DNA from: JBFWML01 sp050251635
GTDB lineage: Bacteria > Campylobacterota > Campylobacteria > Campylobacterales > SZUA-545
Direction: 5' to 3'
Length of the DNA: 46,689 nucleotides
Assembly: GCA_050251635.1 (NCBI GenBank)
Contig: JBFWML010000013.1
Span: 1-46,689 of the forward strand
The notes under the pieces are model-generated. The model did no database searches, was not told the origin of the DNA, and worked only from the letters and a program-made list of their open reading frames with translations. Shown here piece by piece: positions 24,718-33,232 of the stretch. The position numbers and the translations under genes were made by a program. Numbering within the stretch: position 1 is the first letter of the stretch; every line of letters begins with the position of its first letter.

Positions 24718-25538
24718 CGCGTTAATACCGCCCGTTTTTGCAACGCGAGATAAAGCCCCAGCGCCACCAAAAACATCACAAAGGAAAGCAGTTGCCCCAT
24801 CGTCAACCAGCCAAAGGCGATAAAGCCCAATTGCTCATCGGGTTGCCGCCAAAACTCGGCGATAAAACGGGCAGCGGTGTAGAGCATACCGTAGAGCGTT
24901 GCCATTTGCCCGTCGAAGGTGCGTTTTTTGTACAGCACCGCCAGCACGGCAAACACGACGATGCCTTCTAAAAACGCCTCATAAAGCGCGGAAGGGTGGC
25001 GCAGCGCGCCCTCGGCGTAGATTGCCCATGGCACATCGGTCACACGGCCCACCAGCTCCTGGTTAAAAAAGTTACCCAAACGCCCAAAGACATAACCCGC
25101 CGATCCGCTCACCGCCGCCACATCGATCATCGCCCAAAAGGCGATTTTATGGCGGCGCACAAAAAGCCAAAGCGCCGCCAAAAGCCCGGCGATCGCCCCG
25201 TGGTAACTTAGGCCACTAATGCCAACGAGTTGACCGTTTTTAAAGGGGTTAAAAATCTCCCACGGATGGGATAAATACCACAATGTGTTTTCATCGTAAA
25301 AAAGCACATACCCCAGCCGCGCGCCCAGCACCACGCCGATGACAAACCACAAAAACGCCGCTTCAAACTGCAGCACATTCAAGGGCCAATGACCCTTTTT
25401 GACCATATGACGGCCCCACAAATAGCCCGTTAACAGCGCGGTGACATACATCAACCCGTACCAGCGCAGCTGAAAAAAACCCAGGCTAAAGATTGCGGGG
25501 TCGTGCCACTCGTAAAAGTGTTGCCACGCCTCAAGCAT
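24714..25538 (-). CDS. lgt: Phosphatidylglycerol:prolipoprotein diacylglyceryl transferase Lgt
   Basis: Inner-membrane enzyme that attaches diacylglycerol to lipobox cysteines. The 274-residue protein has about seven membrane segments. The Lgt signature appears as GRLGNFFNQELVGR, with YHGAIAG before it and LRHPSALYEA after. The frame is open to 25673, but the ATG at 25538 gives the normal N-terminus and overlaps the upstream stop by eight bases. Confidence 0.96.
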   Translation of the reverse strand: MLEAWQHFYEWHDPAIFSLGFFQLRWYGLMYVTALLTGYLWGRHMVKKGHWPLNVLQFEAAFLWFVIGVVLGARLGYVLFYDENTLWYLSHPWEIFNPFKNGQLVGISGLSYHGAIAGLLAALWLFVRRHKIAFWAMIDVAAVSGSAGYVFGRLGNFFNQELVGRVTDVPWAIYAEGALRHPSALYEAFLEGIVVFAVLAVLYKKRTFDGQMATLYGMLYTAARFIAEFWRQPDEQLGFIAFGWLTMGQLLSFVMFLVALGLYLALQKRAVLTR

Positions 25539-26817
25539 CGGGTTTGCCGTTTTTGAGATTGTGGGCGATGAGTTCCAGCGGATGGCTAAAGCGGCATTCG
25601 ACCTGCCCCTTATTGAGTGCCTCGGAAAGCTGCACGCGGCACGCGCTGCACTCGGCGGCCACAACCTGCGCACCGGTTTGGGCGATCATCTCCGCCTTGG
25701 GCGCGCCCGCCGCTTCGGCCAGATGAAACCGCTCGCTTTGTATCGTCACGCCGCCAAAACCGCAACAACGGTTGGGATCGCTCATCTCCACCAGCTGATA
25801 GCCCTTTTGAAGCAGCGCGCGCGGTTCCTTCCACACCCCTTGGGTTTTGCGCGCATGGCAGGGATCGTGGTAGGTGACGCGGGTGGCGTTTTCGGTCACT
25901 TCGCTCACCCGTGTTTTGAGATCGGTGTTGTCGTAAAGCCACTTGGTCGCGATAAAGGTTTTGTCGGTAATGCGCTTGGCCCGCTTTTGCCAATCCTCCT
26001 GCCCGGCCAGCACCCGCTCCCAGTCGTGGATAATCATGCTCGAACAGGTCGCTTCTGGCACCAAGATCGCTTCGACATTATCGATAAACAGCTCAAAATA
26101 TTCGATGTTGTATTTGATCAGCCACTCGGTGGTTTTCACATCGCCCGTAAACCACGACGGTGCGCCGCAGCAGAGCTGATCTTTGGGAATAAAGGCGCTA
26201 ATGCCCAGTTTTTTCAGGATATATAGCAGGCTGTCGCCCACCTCGGTATAGACGTAGTTGGCCATACAGCCGATAAAGATAGCCACCTCCCGATCGCCGC
26301 CAAAGGGCATCCGCTCGGGGTAGGTGTTTAGAAAGCTTTTGGCCTTGGGTGAAGGCAGCAGCCGGTCTTTTTTAACCATGGGCAGTGAAAAGCGGCTAAG
26401 CATCCCGCCCTTTTTCGGGGCCTCTTTAAAGGCGCAGGTTTTGACCACATAGCCGATCCGGGAGAGAAAATCCATCACCGCGCGGTGCTTGAGCAGCCAA
26501 AAGAAAATCCGCTTGTACCAAGCAATGCCGTACTTCTGCGCGACTTCGGCGCGGGCCTTTTCGATCATCCAGTCCGTCGGCAGCACAGAGGGGCAGACGC
26601 TCACACAGTTGGTGCAAAGAAAACAGCTCTCAAAAATCCGCTTTGCCTCCTTATCCAGAGGCAGTTCACCCTCCTGTAACGCGCCCAGCAGATGCAGAAA
26701 ACCGCGCGGGGAGGTCGTTTCATCCGGGCTGATCTGGTGGATCGTACAGGTGGGGATGCACTTGCCGCATTTGACACACTGCTCGGCGATCGCTTTAAAA
26801 TCGAGGGGTTCTTTCAT
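25531..26817 (-). CDS. Fe-S oxidoreductase with two CCG domains (GlcF/HdrD-like)
   Basis: A 428-residue protein. Two 4Fe-4S motifs lie at the N-terminus (CVKCGKCIPTC at residues 14-24, then CFLCTNCVSVCP). Two cysteine-rich CCG domains follow (CCGAPSWF near the middle; HDPCHARKTQ and CCGFGGVT near the end). This is the build of glycolate/lactate oxidase Fe-S subunits and of HdrD-like proteins. No flavin subunit (GlcD) is adjacent, so the electron donor is unknown. The ATG at 26817 is preferred over an upstream in-frame start at 26859. It is the first gene of the glcF-like-lgt-mnmD-ribE operon. Confidence 0.85.
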   Translation of the reverse strand: MKEPLDFKAIAEQCVKCGKCIPTCTIHQISPDETTSPRGFLHLLGALQEGELPLDKEAKRIFESCFLCTNCVSVCPSVLPTDWMIEKARAEVAQKYGIAWYKRIFFWLLKHRAVMDFLSRIGYVVKTCAFKEAPKKGGMLSRFSLPMVKKDRLLPSPKAKSFLNTYPERMPFGGDREVAIFIGCMANYVYTEVGDSLLYILKKLGISAFIPKDQLCCGAPSWFTGDVKTTEWLIKYNIEYFELFIDNVEAILVPEATCSSMIIHDWERVLAGQEDWQKRAKRITDKTFIATKWLYDNTDLKTRVSEVTENATRVTYHDPCHARKTQGVWKEPRALLQKGYQLVEMSDPNRCCGFGGVTIQSERFHLAEAAGAPKAEMIAQTGAQVVAAECSACRVQLSEALNKGQVECRFSHPLELIAHNLKNGKPDA

Positions 26818-26824
26818 GGGCGGG

Positions 26825-26830
26825 ATTATA
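26825..26830 (-). promoter_or_regulatory. Candidate -10 box very close to the Fe-S gene start
   Basis: TATAAT on the minus strand ends seven bases before the ATG at 26817, and no ribosome binding site lies between. A transcript from it would begin at or next to the start codon (leaderless). Confidence 0.45.
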
Positions 26831-26852
26831 ACATGCCGCGTAAAGGAAGCCG

Positions 26853-27608
26853 ATGACACAACTTTTTTTTGGACACCTCAGCCGCTTTGAGGGATTGGCC
26901 CATACTGTCACGACCCGCCATGGCGGCATCAGTCAACCCCCCTTTGACGCGCTCAATCTGGCCAGGCACGTCGGCGATGACGAAACGCTGGTTCGCGCCA
27001 ACCGGCAGCTGGTTGCCAAATCGCTTCTGGCAAACGCCTCCGAACTGGTCTTTATGAACCAAATCCACTCCAACCGCTGCCTAAGCGTCCATTCCGTTCC
27101 AAGCGAACCGCCGGCGTGCGATGCGCTCATCAGCGCAACCCCCGGTTTAACCCTTGCCGTTATGGTAGCCGATTGTATTCCGCTGCTCTTTTTCGATCCC
27201 GAAAAACGGGTTGTCGGCGTCGCCCACGCGGGATGGAAGGGAACTCTGGGACAGATTGCGGCACAAACGGTTGAGAGGATGACGCGGGAGTTCGGTTCCC
27301 GGCCCGAATCGGTTTTGGCCGGGATTGGCCCCGGGATCGGCGGACTCTGTTATGAGGTTGACGAAAAGGTGGCGCACCCCTGGCTTGAAACGCTGCCTGA
27401 ACGGTTCCATGCCCCACTGCGCAAAACAGCCAAGGGCCGCTGGCATCTGGACTTGCAACAGGCCAACCGGATGATGCTGATCGACGCGGGTCTGAAAGCG
27501 GAAAATATTGAGACGATGGCGCTTTGCACCCACTGCGAACCGGCGCTTTTTTCCTACCGGAGGGAGGGAACAACGGGACGTTTTGCGGGATTGATCGGGC
27601 TGAGGTAG
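26853..27608 (+). CDS. pgeF: Polyphenol oxidase family / purine nucleoside phosphorylase (YfiH/PgeF)
   Basis: Zinc-dependent laccase-domain protein of 251 residues. The metal ligands and motifs are NQIHSN, MVADCIPLLF, AHAGWKG and CTHCEP, with TTRHGG near the N-terminus. Members act on purine nucleosides or edit peptidoglycan precursors. AAAGGAA precedes the ATG. It is a single plus-strand gene between two minus-strand operons. Confidence 0.9.
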   Translation: MTQLFFGHLSRFEGLAHTVTTRHGGISQPPFDALNLARHVGDDETLVRANRQLVAKSLLANASELVFMNQIHSNRCLSVHSVPSEPPACDALISATPGLTLAVMVADCIPLLFFDPEKRVVGVAHAGWKGTLGQIAAQTVERMTREFGSRPESVLAGIGPGIGGLCYEVDEKVAHPWLETLPERFHAPLRKTAKGRWHLDLQQANRMMLIDAGLKAENIETMALCTHCEPALFSYRREGTTGRFAGLIGLR

Positions 27609-27612
27609 AGAA

Positions 27613-27632
27613 GCGCCCCGAAAATGGGGCGC
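27613..27632. terminator. Hairpin between convergent pgeF and rplS
   Basis: GCGCCCC (27613-27619) pairs perfectly with GGGGCGC (27626-27632) around GAAAAT. On the minus strand TTCTCT follows, so it may end the ffh-rplS operon; the plus side has no U tract. Confidence 0.5.
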
Positions 27633-27644
27633 AAGAAGCGGAAG

Positions 27645-28010
27645 TTAGATGCGCTTAGAGCGATCTTCTTTAATACGGGCAGCTTTGCCGCGCAGATCGC
27701 GCAGGAAGTAGAGCTTCGCGCGGCGAACACGGCCGCGGCGCAGCAGTTCTACGCTCTCAAGGCTTTCGGAATAGAGGGGGAAGATACGCTCAACGCCCAC
27801 ATTGTTCGCACCCATTTTGCGCACGGTAAAGGTGCGCGCGGTGCCTTCGCCGCGGATAGAGATGCACACGCCCTCAAAGGTCTGGACGCGGGTTTTCTCA
27901 CCCTCTTTAATGCGAATCCCGAGGCGAACGGTGTCGCCTGCGCCGAACTCGGGAACTTGTTTTTCGCCCATTTGAGCTTTTTCAAAAGCCTCGATATACC
28001 GATTTCTCAT
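27645..28010 (-). CDS. rplS: 50S ribosomal protein L19
   Basis: Large-subunit protein at the subunit interface, 121 residues. Typical stretches are FGAGDTVRLGIRIKEGEK, QTFEGVCISIRG, TFTVRKMGANNVGVERIFP and KLYFLRDL. It is the last gene of the ffh-rpsP-khpA-rimM-trmD-rplS block. A 77-base spacer with two small hairpins (AGCCAA/TTGGCT and GCCT/AGGC) separates it from trmD. Confidence 0.97.
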   Translation of the reverse strand: MRNRYIEAFEKAQMGEKQVPEFGAGDTVRLGIRIKEGEKTRVQTFEGVCISIRGEGTARTFTVRKMGANNVGVERIFPLYSESLESVELLRRGRVRRAKLYFLRDLRGKAARIKEDRSKRI

Positions 28011-28087
28011 CGTAAACCTTTTAGATTAGTTGCCTAAATAAGGCGGGGATGTTAGCCAAGTAGAGCTTTTGGCTTGCTTAAAAAAAG

Positions 28088-28774
28088 CTAAGATCGCTTC
28101 GCGCGAAAGAGGTCCGGGCGGAAAAACCGGGTTTTTAAAAGCCCCAGCTCCCGCCGGAAATGGGCGATATTTTTATGGTGACCGCCAAGCAGTACCGAAG
28201 GTGTCCCCTGATTTCTAAAAACCGTAGGTTTCGTAAAGGCCGGAGCCTCCAGCCCGCCCTGCTCGAAGCTCTCCTCCTGCAGGGATTCGTGGTTTCCCAG
28301 CACGCCCGGCAAATGGCGAACGGTGGCATCGGCGATGACCAGCGCGGGCAATTCGCCGCCGGTAAGCACATAATCGCCGATCGAAAAAACTTCGTCGGCA
28401 AAGGTTTCGATGACCCGCTCGTCAAACCCCTCATACCGTCCGCATACCAGCGCCACATGATCGGCCCTGGCCAGCCGTTTGGCATCGTTTTGGGTAAACC
28501 GCTTGGCGGCCGGGGTCATAAAGAGGATCTTAACCCCGGGAGACTCGCTTCTGAGCGCGGTGAGCGCGTCAAAGAGCGGCTGGGGAGACATCACCATGCC
28601 CGCGCCGCCGCCGGTGACGGTGTCATCGACCTTGAGGTACCGGTTTTCGGTGTATTCGCGGGGATTGCGCAGATCGACGCTAAAGCGGCCCTCAGCGATA
28701 GCCCGCTTTAAGATCGCCTCCTCAAAATAGGGCGCGATCAGCTCGGGAAAGAGCGTGACAAAACTCAGCCGCAT
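28088..28774 (-). CDS. trmD: tRNA (guanine(37)-N1)-methyltransferase TrmD
   Basis: Knotted methyltransferase that makes m1G37 and prevents frameshifting, 228 residues. Motifs are TLFPELI, TVTGGGAGMVM, CGRYEGFDERV and SIGDYVLTGGELPALVI. The ATG overlaps the rimM stop by one base (TAATG). Confidence 0.97.
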   Translation of the reverse strand: MRLSFVTLFPELIAPYFEEAILKRAIAEGRFSVDLRNPREYTENRYLKVDDTVTGGGAGMVMSPQPLFDALTALRSESPGVKILFMTPAAKRFTQNDAKRLARADHVALVCGRYEGFDERVIETFADEVFSIGDYVLTGGELPALVIADATVRHLPGVLGNHESLQEESFEQGGLEAPAFTKPTVFRNQGTPSVLLGGHHKNIAHFRRELGLLKTRFFRPDLFRAKRS

Positions 28775-29301
28775 TAGAGAGCTTCCAAAAGCTCCAGCGC
28801 ATGGGCCACGCGGATGCGTTTTGCCCCGGTATCCACGCCGATAATAAAGCGGTCAATCCACGGCAACAGCAGACGGCTTTGCTTGGCATTAAAAGCGTCG
28901 TCGAGCTTAACGGCCAGATAAACCTGCCCCGCGTCGTCGATCTGTTCGGCCGTTCCGATTCTGACTTCGCCCTCATAAACCGCCAAGCCGATAATATCGA
29001 ACCAGAAGTGCTCCCCCTCTTCCAGCCGAATCGCCTTTCGGGTCTCTTCGACGGTGGTGGAAAGCACAAAGTGGGTCAGCTCCGAAGCGGCCTCGGGGGT
29101 ATTCACGCCCCTAAAACGCACCTCGCCGCGATCTTCGTAAAAAGCATCGATGGTCAGTTCGCGCGTTTCGTCGCCGCGGGTGGCGACAAAGGTGCGTCCG
29201 GGCGTAAAAAATTCGGGGAAGTCGGAAAGAATCTGAAGTTTAGAAAAACCCTTCAGGCCGACCTTTCGGCCGACCCGGGCTACCTCAATGCGATCGCTCA
29301 T
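28774..29301 (-). CDS. rimM: 16S rRNA processing protein RimM
   Basis: 30S assembly factor that binds S19; 175 residues with the ATG at 29301. The N-terminal part has VARVGRKVGLKGFSKLQIL; the C-terminal PRC-like domain has HFWFDIIGLAVYE and LLPWIDRFI. An in-frame ATG at 29337 has a somewhat better ribosome binding site, but 29301 gives the usual N-terminus. It overlaps khpA by 17 bases. Confidence 0.93.
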   Translation of the reverse strand: MSDRIEVARVGRKVGLKGFSKLQILSDFPEFFTPGRTFVATRGDETRELTIDAFYEDRGEVRFRGVNTPEAASELTHFVLSTTVEETRKAIRLEEGEHFWFDIIGLAVYEGEVRIGTAEQIDDAGQVYLAVKLDDAFNAKQSRLLLPWIDRFIIGVDTGAKRIRVAHALELLEAL

Positions 29302-29539
29302 CGAGGGGTTTGACAAGAATGCGGTAGCTTCTGCCATCCTTTGCCTTACAGCCGGAAACGACGGTTTTGATCGAGTTGATCATATTGCCGTCCTTGCCGA
29401 TAATCTTGCCCACGTCCTGAGCGCCGGCATAGACGATGATTTCGCTGAATTCCTCGTCAATATCGCGGCGTTCGACCTCGATCAGGCCGGGTTCGGTCGC
29501 GATCAGTTTGGCAAAGTCGGCAACGAAGCGTTCAACCAT
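29285..29539 (-). CDS. khpA: KH-domain RNA-binding protein KhpA
   Basis: An 84-residue single KH domain with the RNA-binding loop VGKIIGKDGNMINSI. Its place between rpsP and rimM is standard. In other bacteria KhpA pairs with KhpB (Jag) and affects division and small-RNA regulation. Confidence 0.9.
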   Translation of the reverse strand: MVERFVADFAKLIATEPGLIEVERRDIDEEFSEIIVYAGAQDVGKIIGKDGNMINSIKTVVSGCKAKDGRSYRILVKPLDERSH

Positions 29540-29544
29540 CCGAC

Positions 29545-29775
29545 TTAGGCTTTAGCCGCCAAGCGGGCAACGGTTTCGCTGGGTTTTGCGCCCACGCCGG
29601 TCCAGTAAGCGTAGCGGTCTTTGTCCAGCTTGAGGGTCTTTTCTTCGTTCATGGGGTTGTAGTAACCCAGAACCTCTTTGTAACCGCCGTCGCGGCGCTT
29701 GCGGCTGTCGGTGACGACGATGCGGTAAAAGGGTTGTTTCTTCTTGCCCAGGCGGGTCAGACGGATAACGGTCAT
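29545..29775 (-). CDS. rpsP: 30S ribosomal protein S16
   Basis: Small-subunit protein of 76 residues, with the typical start TVIRLTRLGKKKQPFYRIVV and LGYYNP. It is five bases from khpA and 31 bases downstream of ffh. Confidence 0.97.
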   Translation of the reverse strand: MTVIRLTRLGKKKQPFYRIVVTDSRKRRDGGYKEVLGYYNPMNEEKTLKLDKDRYAYWTGVGAKPSETVARLAAKA

Positions 29776-29806
29776 AGGAATTCCTTTGTGGTTTTGGTTT
29801 TTTGTT

Positions 29807-31141
29807 TTATTGCTTGAAACGGGCGGCGCTCTGCTGGCCCATCAGGGCCTGAAGCTGAGAAAGCCCCTTCTTGCCGGAAAACTGTTTCGCCATTTTAGCA
29901 GCATTTTTGAACTGCTTTAAAATCCGGTTCACTTCGGGCACATTCAGACCCGATCCCCGTGCGATGCGTTCCCGGCGCGAACCATTGATCAAATCCGGAT
30001 CTTCGCGCTCTTTTTTGGTCATGGAGTGAATCATCGCGCGGATACGGACGATCTCGCGGGAGTTTTGCAGATCCATGTCGCCCAGTTGGCCGGCCAGCTG
30101 GCCCGCGCCGGGAATCATCGACAACAGCGATTTCATGTTGCCCAGCTTGGAGATCGACTCCATCTGTTCGAGAAAATCGTTAAAGTTGAAGTCGCCTTTT
30201 TTGATCTTCTTTTGAAGATCCTTGGCCTTCTTCTCATCGATCACCGCCGAAACTTTTTCCGCCAGTCCGGCCACGTCGCCCTCGCCCATCAGGCGGCCGA
30301 CGATGCGATCGGGGATAAAGATCTCCAGATCGGCGATCTTCTCGCCCACGCCGATAAAACGCAGCGGAACGCCCACCTGAGAAGCCAGCCCGATCGCCAG
30401 ACCGCCGGTGGCGTCGCCGTCGAATTTGGTCAGCACCACGCCGGTCAGGCTGACCGCCTCGTGGAAGCTTTGGGCTGTTTTGACCGCATCCTGGCCGGTC
30501 ATCGAGTCGGCCACGTAGAACACCTCGTGGGGGTTCACGGCGGCTTTGACGGCTTTGAGCTCTTTCATCAACGCTTCATCGATCGCCAGCCGTCCGGCGG
30601 TATCGATGATCAGCACGTCGAACAGGCCCTTTTCGGCCCGCTCCAGCGCGCCCTTGGCGACGGCGACGGGATCGGTTCCGGTAAAGAGCTCGACCCCCAC
30701 CTGTTCGCTCAGTTGGCGAAGCTGCTCAACCGCGGCCAGACGCTGCAGGTCGGCGGCGGCTAAAAGGACTTTTTTGCCCCGCTGCTTGAGGTAGTGGGCC
30801 AGTTTGGCGGTGGTGGTCGTTTTACCGCTGCCCTGCAAACCCGCCATCAAAACAACGGTGGGCGGCTTGGCGGCGTAAACAAACCCCTGATTGCCCGCGA
30901 CCGCCAGCGTTTCGAACAAAGCCTCCTCAAGCGCCTTGGCAAAGTGGGCTTTGCCGATGCCCGCTTGACGGGTTTTGGTTTCGACCGCCGTCAAAAGCTC
31001 TTTGACGACCTTGTGGTGGACGTCGCTTTTAAGAAGCGCTTTTTTCAGATCGTCCAGAACCCGCTTGAGCGACGCCTCGTCATCGAAGTGACGCAGGCGG
31101 GAAACGGCGGACTTTAAAGAATCGGCTATCTTCTCAAACAA
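29807..31141 (-). CDS. ffh: Signal recognition particle protein Ffh
   Basis: SRP54 GTPase that targets nascent membrane proteins, 444 residues. The N domain is followed by the G domain (GLQGSGKTTTTAKL at residues 101-114, DTAGRLAIDE, TKFDGDATGG) and the methionine-rich M domain (about residues 295-444, with GSRRERIARGSG). The start is TTG at 31141 with GGAG nine bases upstream. It heads the translation-related block. Confidence 0.97.
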   Translation of the reverse strand: MFEKIADSLKSAVSRLRHFDDEASLKRVLDDLKKALLKSDVHHKVVKELLTAVETKTRQAGIGKAHFAKALEEALFETLAVAGNQGFVYAAKPPTVVLMAGLQGSGKTTTTAKLAHYLKQRGKKVLLAAADLQRLAAVEQLRQLSEQVGVELFTGTDPVAVAKGALERAEKGLFDVLIIDTAGRLAIDEALMKELKAVKAAVNPHEVFYVADSMTGQDAVKTAQSFHEAVSLTGVVLTKFDGDATGGLAIGLASQVGVPLRFIGVGEKIADLEIFIPDRIVGRLMGEGDVAGLAEKVSAVIDEKKAKDLQKKIKKGDFNFNDFLEQMESISKLGNMKSLLSMIPGAGQLAGQLGDMDLQNSREIVRIRAMIHSMTKKEREDPDLINGSRRERIARGSGLNVPEVNRILKQFKNAAKMAKQFSGKKGLSQLQALMGQQSAARFKQ

Positions 31142-31189
31142 TCGGGGTTACTCCAAATAAAATGCCGGCGGATGCTAGCGAAAATGCGG

Positions 31190-31927
31190 TTAACTTCGGC
31201 TGAAGATCATATTAAACTCCGGCGGCGTGGGAGCGGTAATCTCGCGGCCGAGCAGACTGATGTAGCTTGCGTGGAGCATCATGCGCTTAAAGGGCCGCGC
31301 GCCGTAGAGCTCATCGCCCAGAATGGGGAAGCCCGCATGGGAGAGGTGAACGCGAATCTGGTGGGTGCGGCCGGTGGGGATTTCCACCTCCAGCAGACTT
31401 TTTTTGCCCTCGACCTGCACGGGGCGGGCGATCGTATGGGCCGGAAGGCCGCGTTTTTTGTCGATCATGCTCTTGGCCTTGGTGCCCTTTTCGGTAAAGA
31501 CGGGCAGATCGACATCGATCGTTTCGGCCACGATCCCCTCGACCACCGCCAGATACTTTTTGACCACTTCGCCCTTTTTAAAAGCGGTGATCGCCTGCGC
31601 CAAAAATTCGTCGCTTTTGGCAAAAAGCAGCACGCCGCTGGTCTGTTTATCCAGACGGTGAATCAGCTTTTGACCGAACCGTTTTTCCAGATCGTAGCTC
31701 TCTTCGCCGCGGGGCTTATTGATGGCGATCATCTCGGCGTCTTCATAGATAATCTTCGGCGGCTTGGGTTTTTCCACCCGCAAGGTTGCCGTGGCGGGAA
31801 CTTCGCCGCGGGCGATGGTGAGCTTGCGCTCCCCTAAAAAAACATGTCCGTCATCGATCAGTTTCTTGGCTTGCGCGTTGGAGATGCCCTCTTGGACAGC
31901 AAGGAGTTTATAGGCTTTTTCGTTCAT
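31190..31927 (-). CDS. RluA-family RNA pseudouridine synthase with S4 domain
   Basis: A 245-residue enzyme. Residues 1-55 form an S4 RNA-binding domain (GISNAQAKKLIDDGHVFL), and the catalytic domain has the key aspartate in HRLDKQTSGVLLFAK plus GRTHQIRVHLSHAGFPILGD in part. Which uridine it modifies (rRNA or tRNA) cannot be told from sequence. The ATG at 31927 is chosen over an upstream frame extension to 32014 that lacks homology. It lies 48 bases upstream of ffh on the same strand. Confidence 0.88.
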   Translation of the reverse strand: MNEKAYKLLAVQEGISNAQAKKLIDDGHVFLGERKLTIARGEVPATATLRVEKPKPPKIIYEDAEMIAINKPRGEESYDLEKRFGQKLIHRLDKQTSGVLLFAKSDEFLAQAITAFKKGEVVKKYLAVVEGIVAETIDVDLPVFTEKGTKAKSMIDKKRGLPAHTIARPVQVEGKKSLLEVEIPTGRTHQIRVHLSHAGFPILGDELYGARPFKRMMLHASYISLLGREITAPTPPEFNMIFSRS

Positions 31928-32010
31928 TGGATAGGGCTTTCGCTTTAAATAAGGAAGCGAAAAGTGGCAGAAAACGGAGTAATTGTCAAGCCGCCCGGAG
32001 GCGGCGGGGA

Positions 32011-32283
32011 TCACTTGGCCTTGAGATAGGCGTCGATGGTCTCGTTTTTGGCAGCCTTGACGGTCATGCCGTCGGGACCGGCTTTGATGCGGGTGTACTG
32101 CTTGGCCGGTTCGCCGTGCTTTTTAAACTCGGCATACTCCTTGGAGTCCTTTTCAAAGACCCACAGGCGGCCGTCTTCGACCTCGGTGATAAAACCGGGC
32201 TTGTCGTACTTGCTTGACGCCAGCGCGCCGGAGGCCAGAGCCAGCGCCAAGGAGGCGGCGGCGGCGACTTTAAACAGTTTCAT
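32011..32283 (-). CDS. Small secreted protein of unknown function
   Basis: A 90-residue protein with a signal peptide (residues 1-22, ending GALASS). The mature part, about 68 residues, has the stretch KYDKPGFITEVEDGRLWVF and a highly charged remainder. I do not recognise a function. AGGAG precedes the ATG. It sits downstream of pstB on the same strand, with hairpins between. Confidence 0.65.
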   Translation of the reverse strand: MKLFKVAAAASLALALASGALASSKYDKPGFITEVEDGRLWVFEKDSKEYAEFKKHGEPAKQYTRIKAGPDGMTVKAAKNETIDAYLKAK

Positions 32284-32339
32284 TATTCGCTCCTAAAGGG
32301 GTTTAGAGGGCAGCGCCCGCAGGATAGTAACCCCAAAGG

Positions 32340-32355
32340 GTTGCCAATCGGCAAC
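32340..32355 (-). terminator. Hairpin just after pstB
   Basis: GTTGCC and GGCAAC form a perfect 6-bp stem with a 4-base loop, three bases past the pstB stop. CCCTTTGGGG follows, so the U tract is weak; a second small stem (AACCC/GGGTT) overlaps. Confidence 0.4.
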
Positions 32356-32358
32356 AAC

Positions 32359-33213
32359 TTAACCGTAGCGGCCGGTAATGTAATCTTCGGTCGCTTTTTG
32401 CTTGGGGTTGGTAAAGATGCTCAGCGTATTGTCAAACTCGATCAGATTGCCCAGATACATATAAGCGGTATAGTCGCTAATGCGCGCCGCCTGCTGCATA
32501 TTGTGGGTAACGATAACGATCGTGTAGTTTTGTTTCAGCTCGTAAACCAGCTCTTCAATCTTGGAGGTCGAGATCGGATCAAGCGCGCTTGCGGGTTCGT
32601 CGAGCAAAATCACCTCCGGTTCGATCGCAATGGCCCGGGCAATCACAAGCCGCTGCTGCTGACCGCCCGAAAGGCCGAAGGCGTTTTCGTGCAGACGGTC
32701 TTTCACCTCATCCCACAGCGCCGCGCCGCGCAGGGATTTTTCGACCACCTCATCGAGGCGTTTGCGGTCGTTGACCCCCTGAAGCCGTAGGCCGTAGGCG
32801 ACGTTTTCGTAGATCGATTTAGGAAACGGGTTGGGCTTTTGAAACACCATGCCCACCCGGCGGCGCAGTTCAGCCACATCGATTTTCTTATCGTAAATAT
32901 TCTGCCCTTCGAGCAAAATCTCGCCGTCAACGCGGCAGTGATCGACCAGATCGTTCATGCGGTTAAAGCATCTTAGAAGCGTCGATTTTCCGCAGCCCGA
33001 GGGGCCGATAAAGGCGGTTACCCGTTTGGCTGGGATATCCAGCGAAACGTTTTTGAGCGCATGGGTGTCGCCGTAGTAGAGATCGAGGTTACGCACCTTG
33101 ATTGCCATCTCTTCGTTTTCTAAACTCAGTTTCTTTTTGCGCGCCTCATCAAAAATTTTCGGATCGATTGCCTGTCCCATTGGAGCGTTTTGTGCGTTCA
33201 TTTGATTTTCCAT
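32359..33213 (-). CDS. pstB: Phosphate ABC transporter ATP-binding protein PstB
   Basis: ATPase of the high-affinity phosphate importer, 284 residues. Walker A is GPSGCGKST, the signature is LSGGQQQRL, Walker B is VILLDEPASALDP and the H-loop is VTHN. The N-terminal 45 residues before VRNLDLYYGD are longer than usual. The ATG at 33213 has AAAGGA ahead of it; the frame is open further upstream but overlaps pstA there. It is the last gene of pstS-pstC-pstA-pstB; phoU is not present. Confidence 0.96.
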   Translation of the reverse strand: MENQMNAQNAPMGQAIDPKIFDEARKKKLSLENEEMAIKVRNLDLYYGDTHALKNVSLDIPAKRVTAFIGPSGCGKSTLLRCFNRMNDLVDHCRVDGEILLEGQNIYDKKIDVAELRRRVGMVFQKPNPFPKSIYENVAYGLRLQGVNDRKRLDEVVEKSLRGAALWDEVKDRLHENAFGLSGGQQQRLVIARAIAIEPEVILLDEPASALDPISTSKIEELVYELKQNYTIVIVTHNMQQAARISDYTAYMYLGNLIEFDNTLSIFTNPKQKATEDYITGRYG

Positions 33214-33232
33214 TGTTGGTTTTCCTTTGTGA

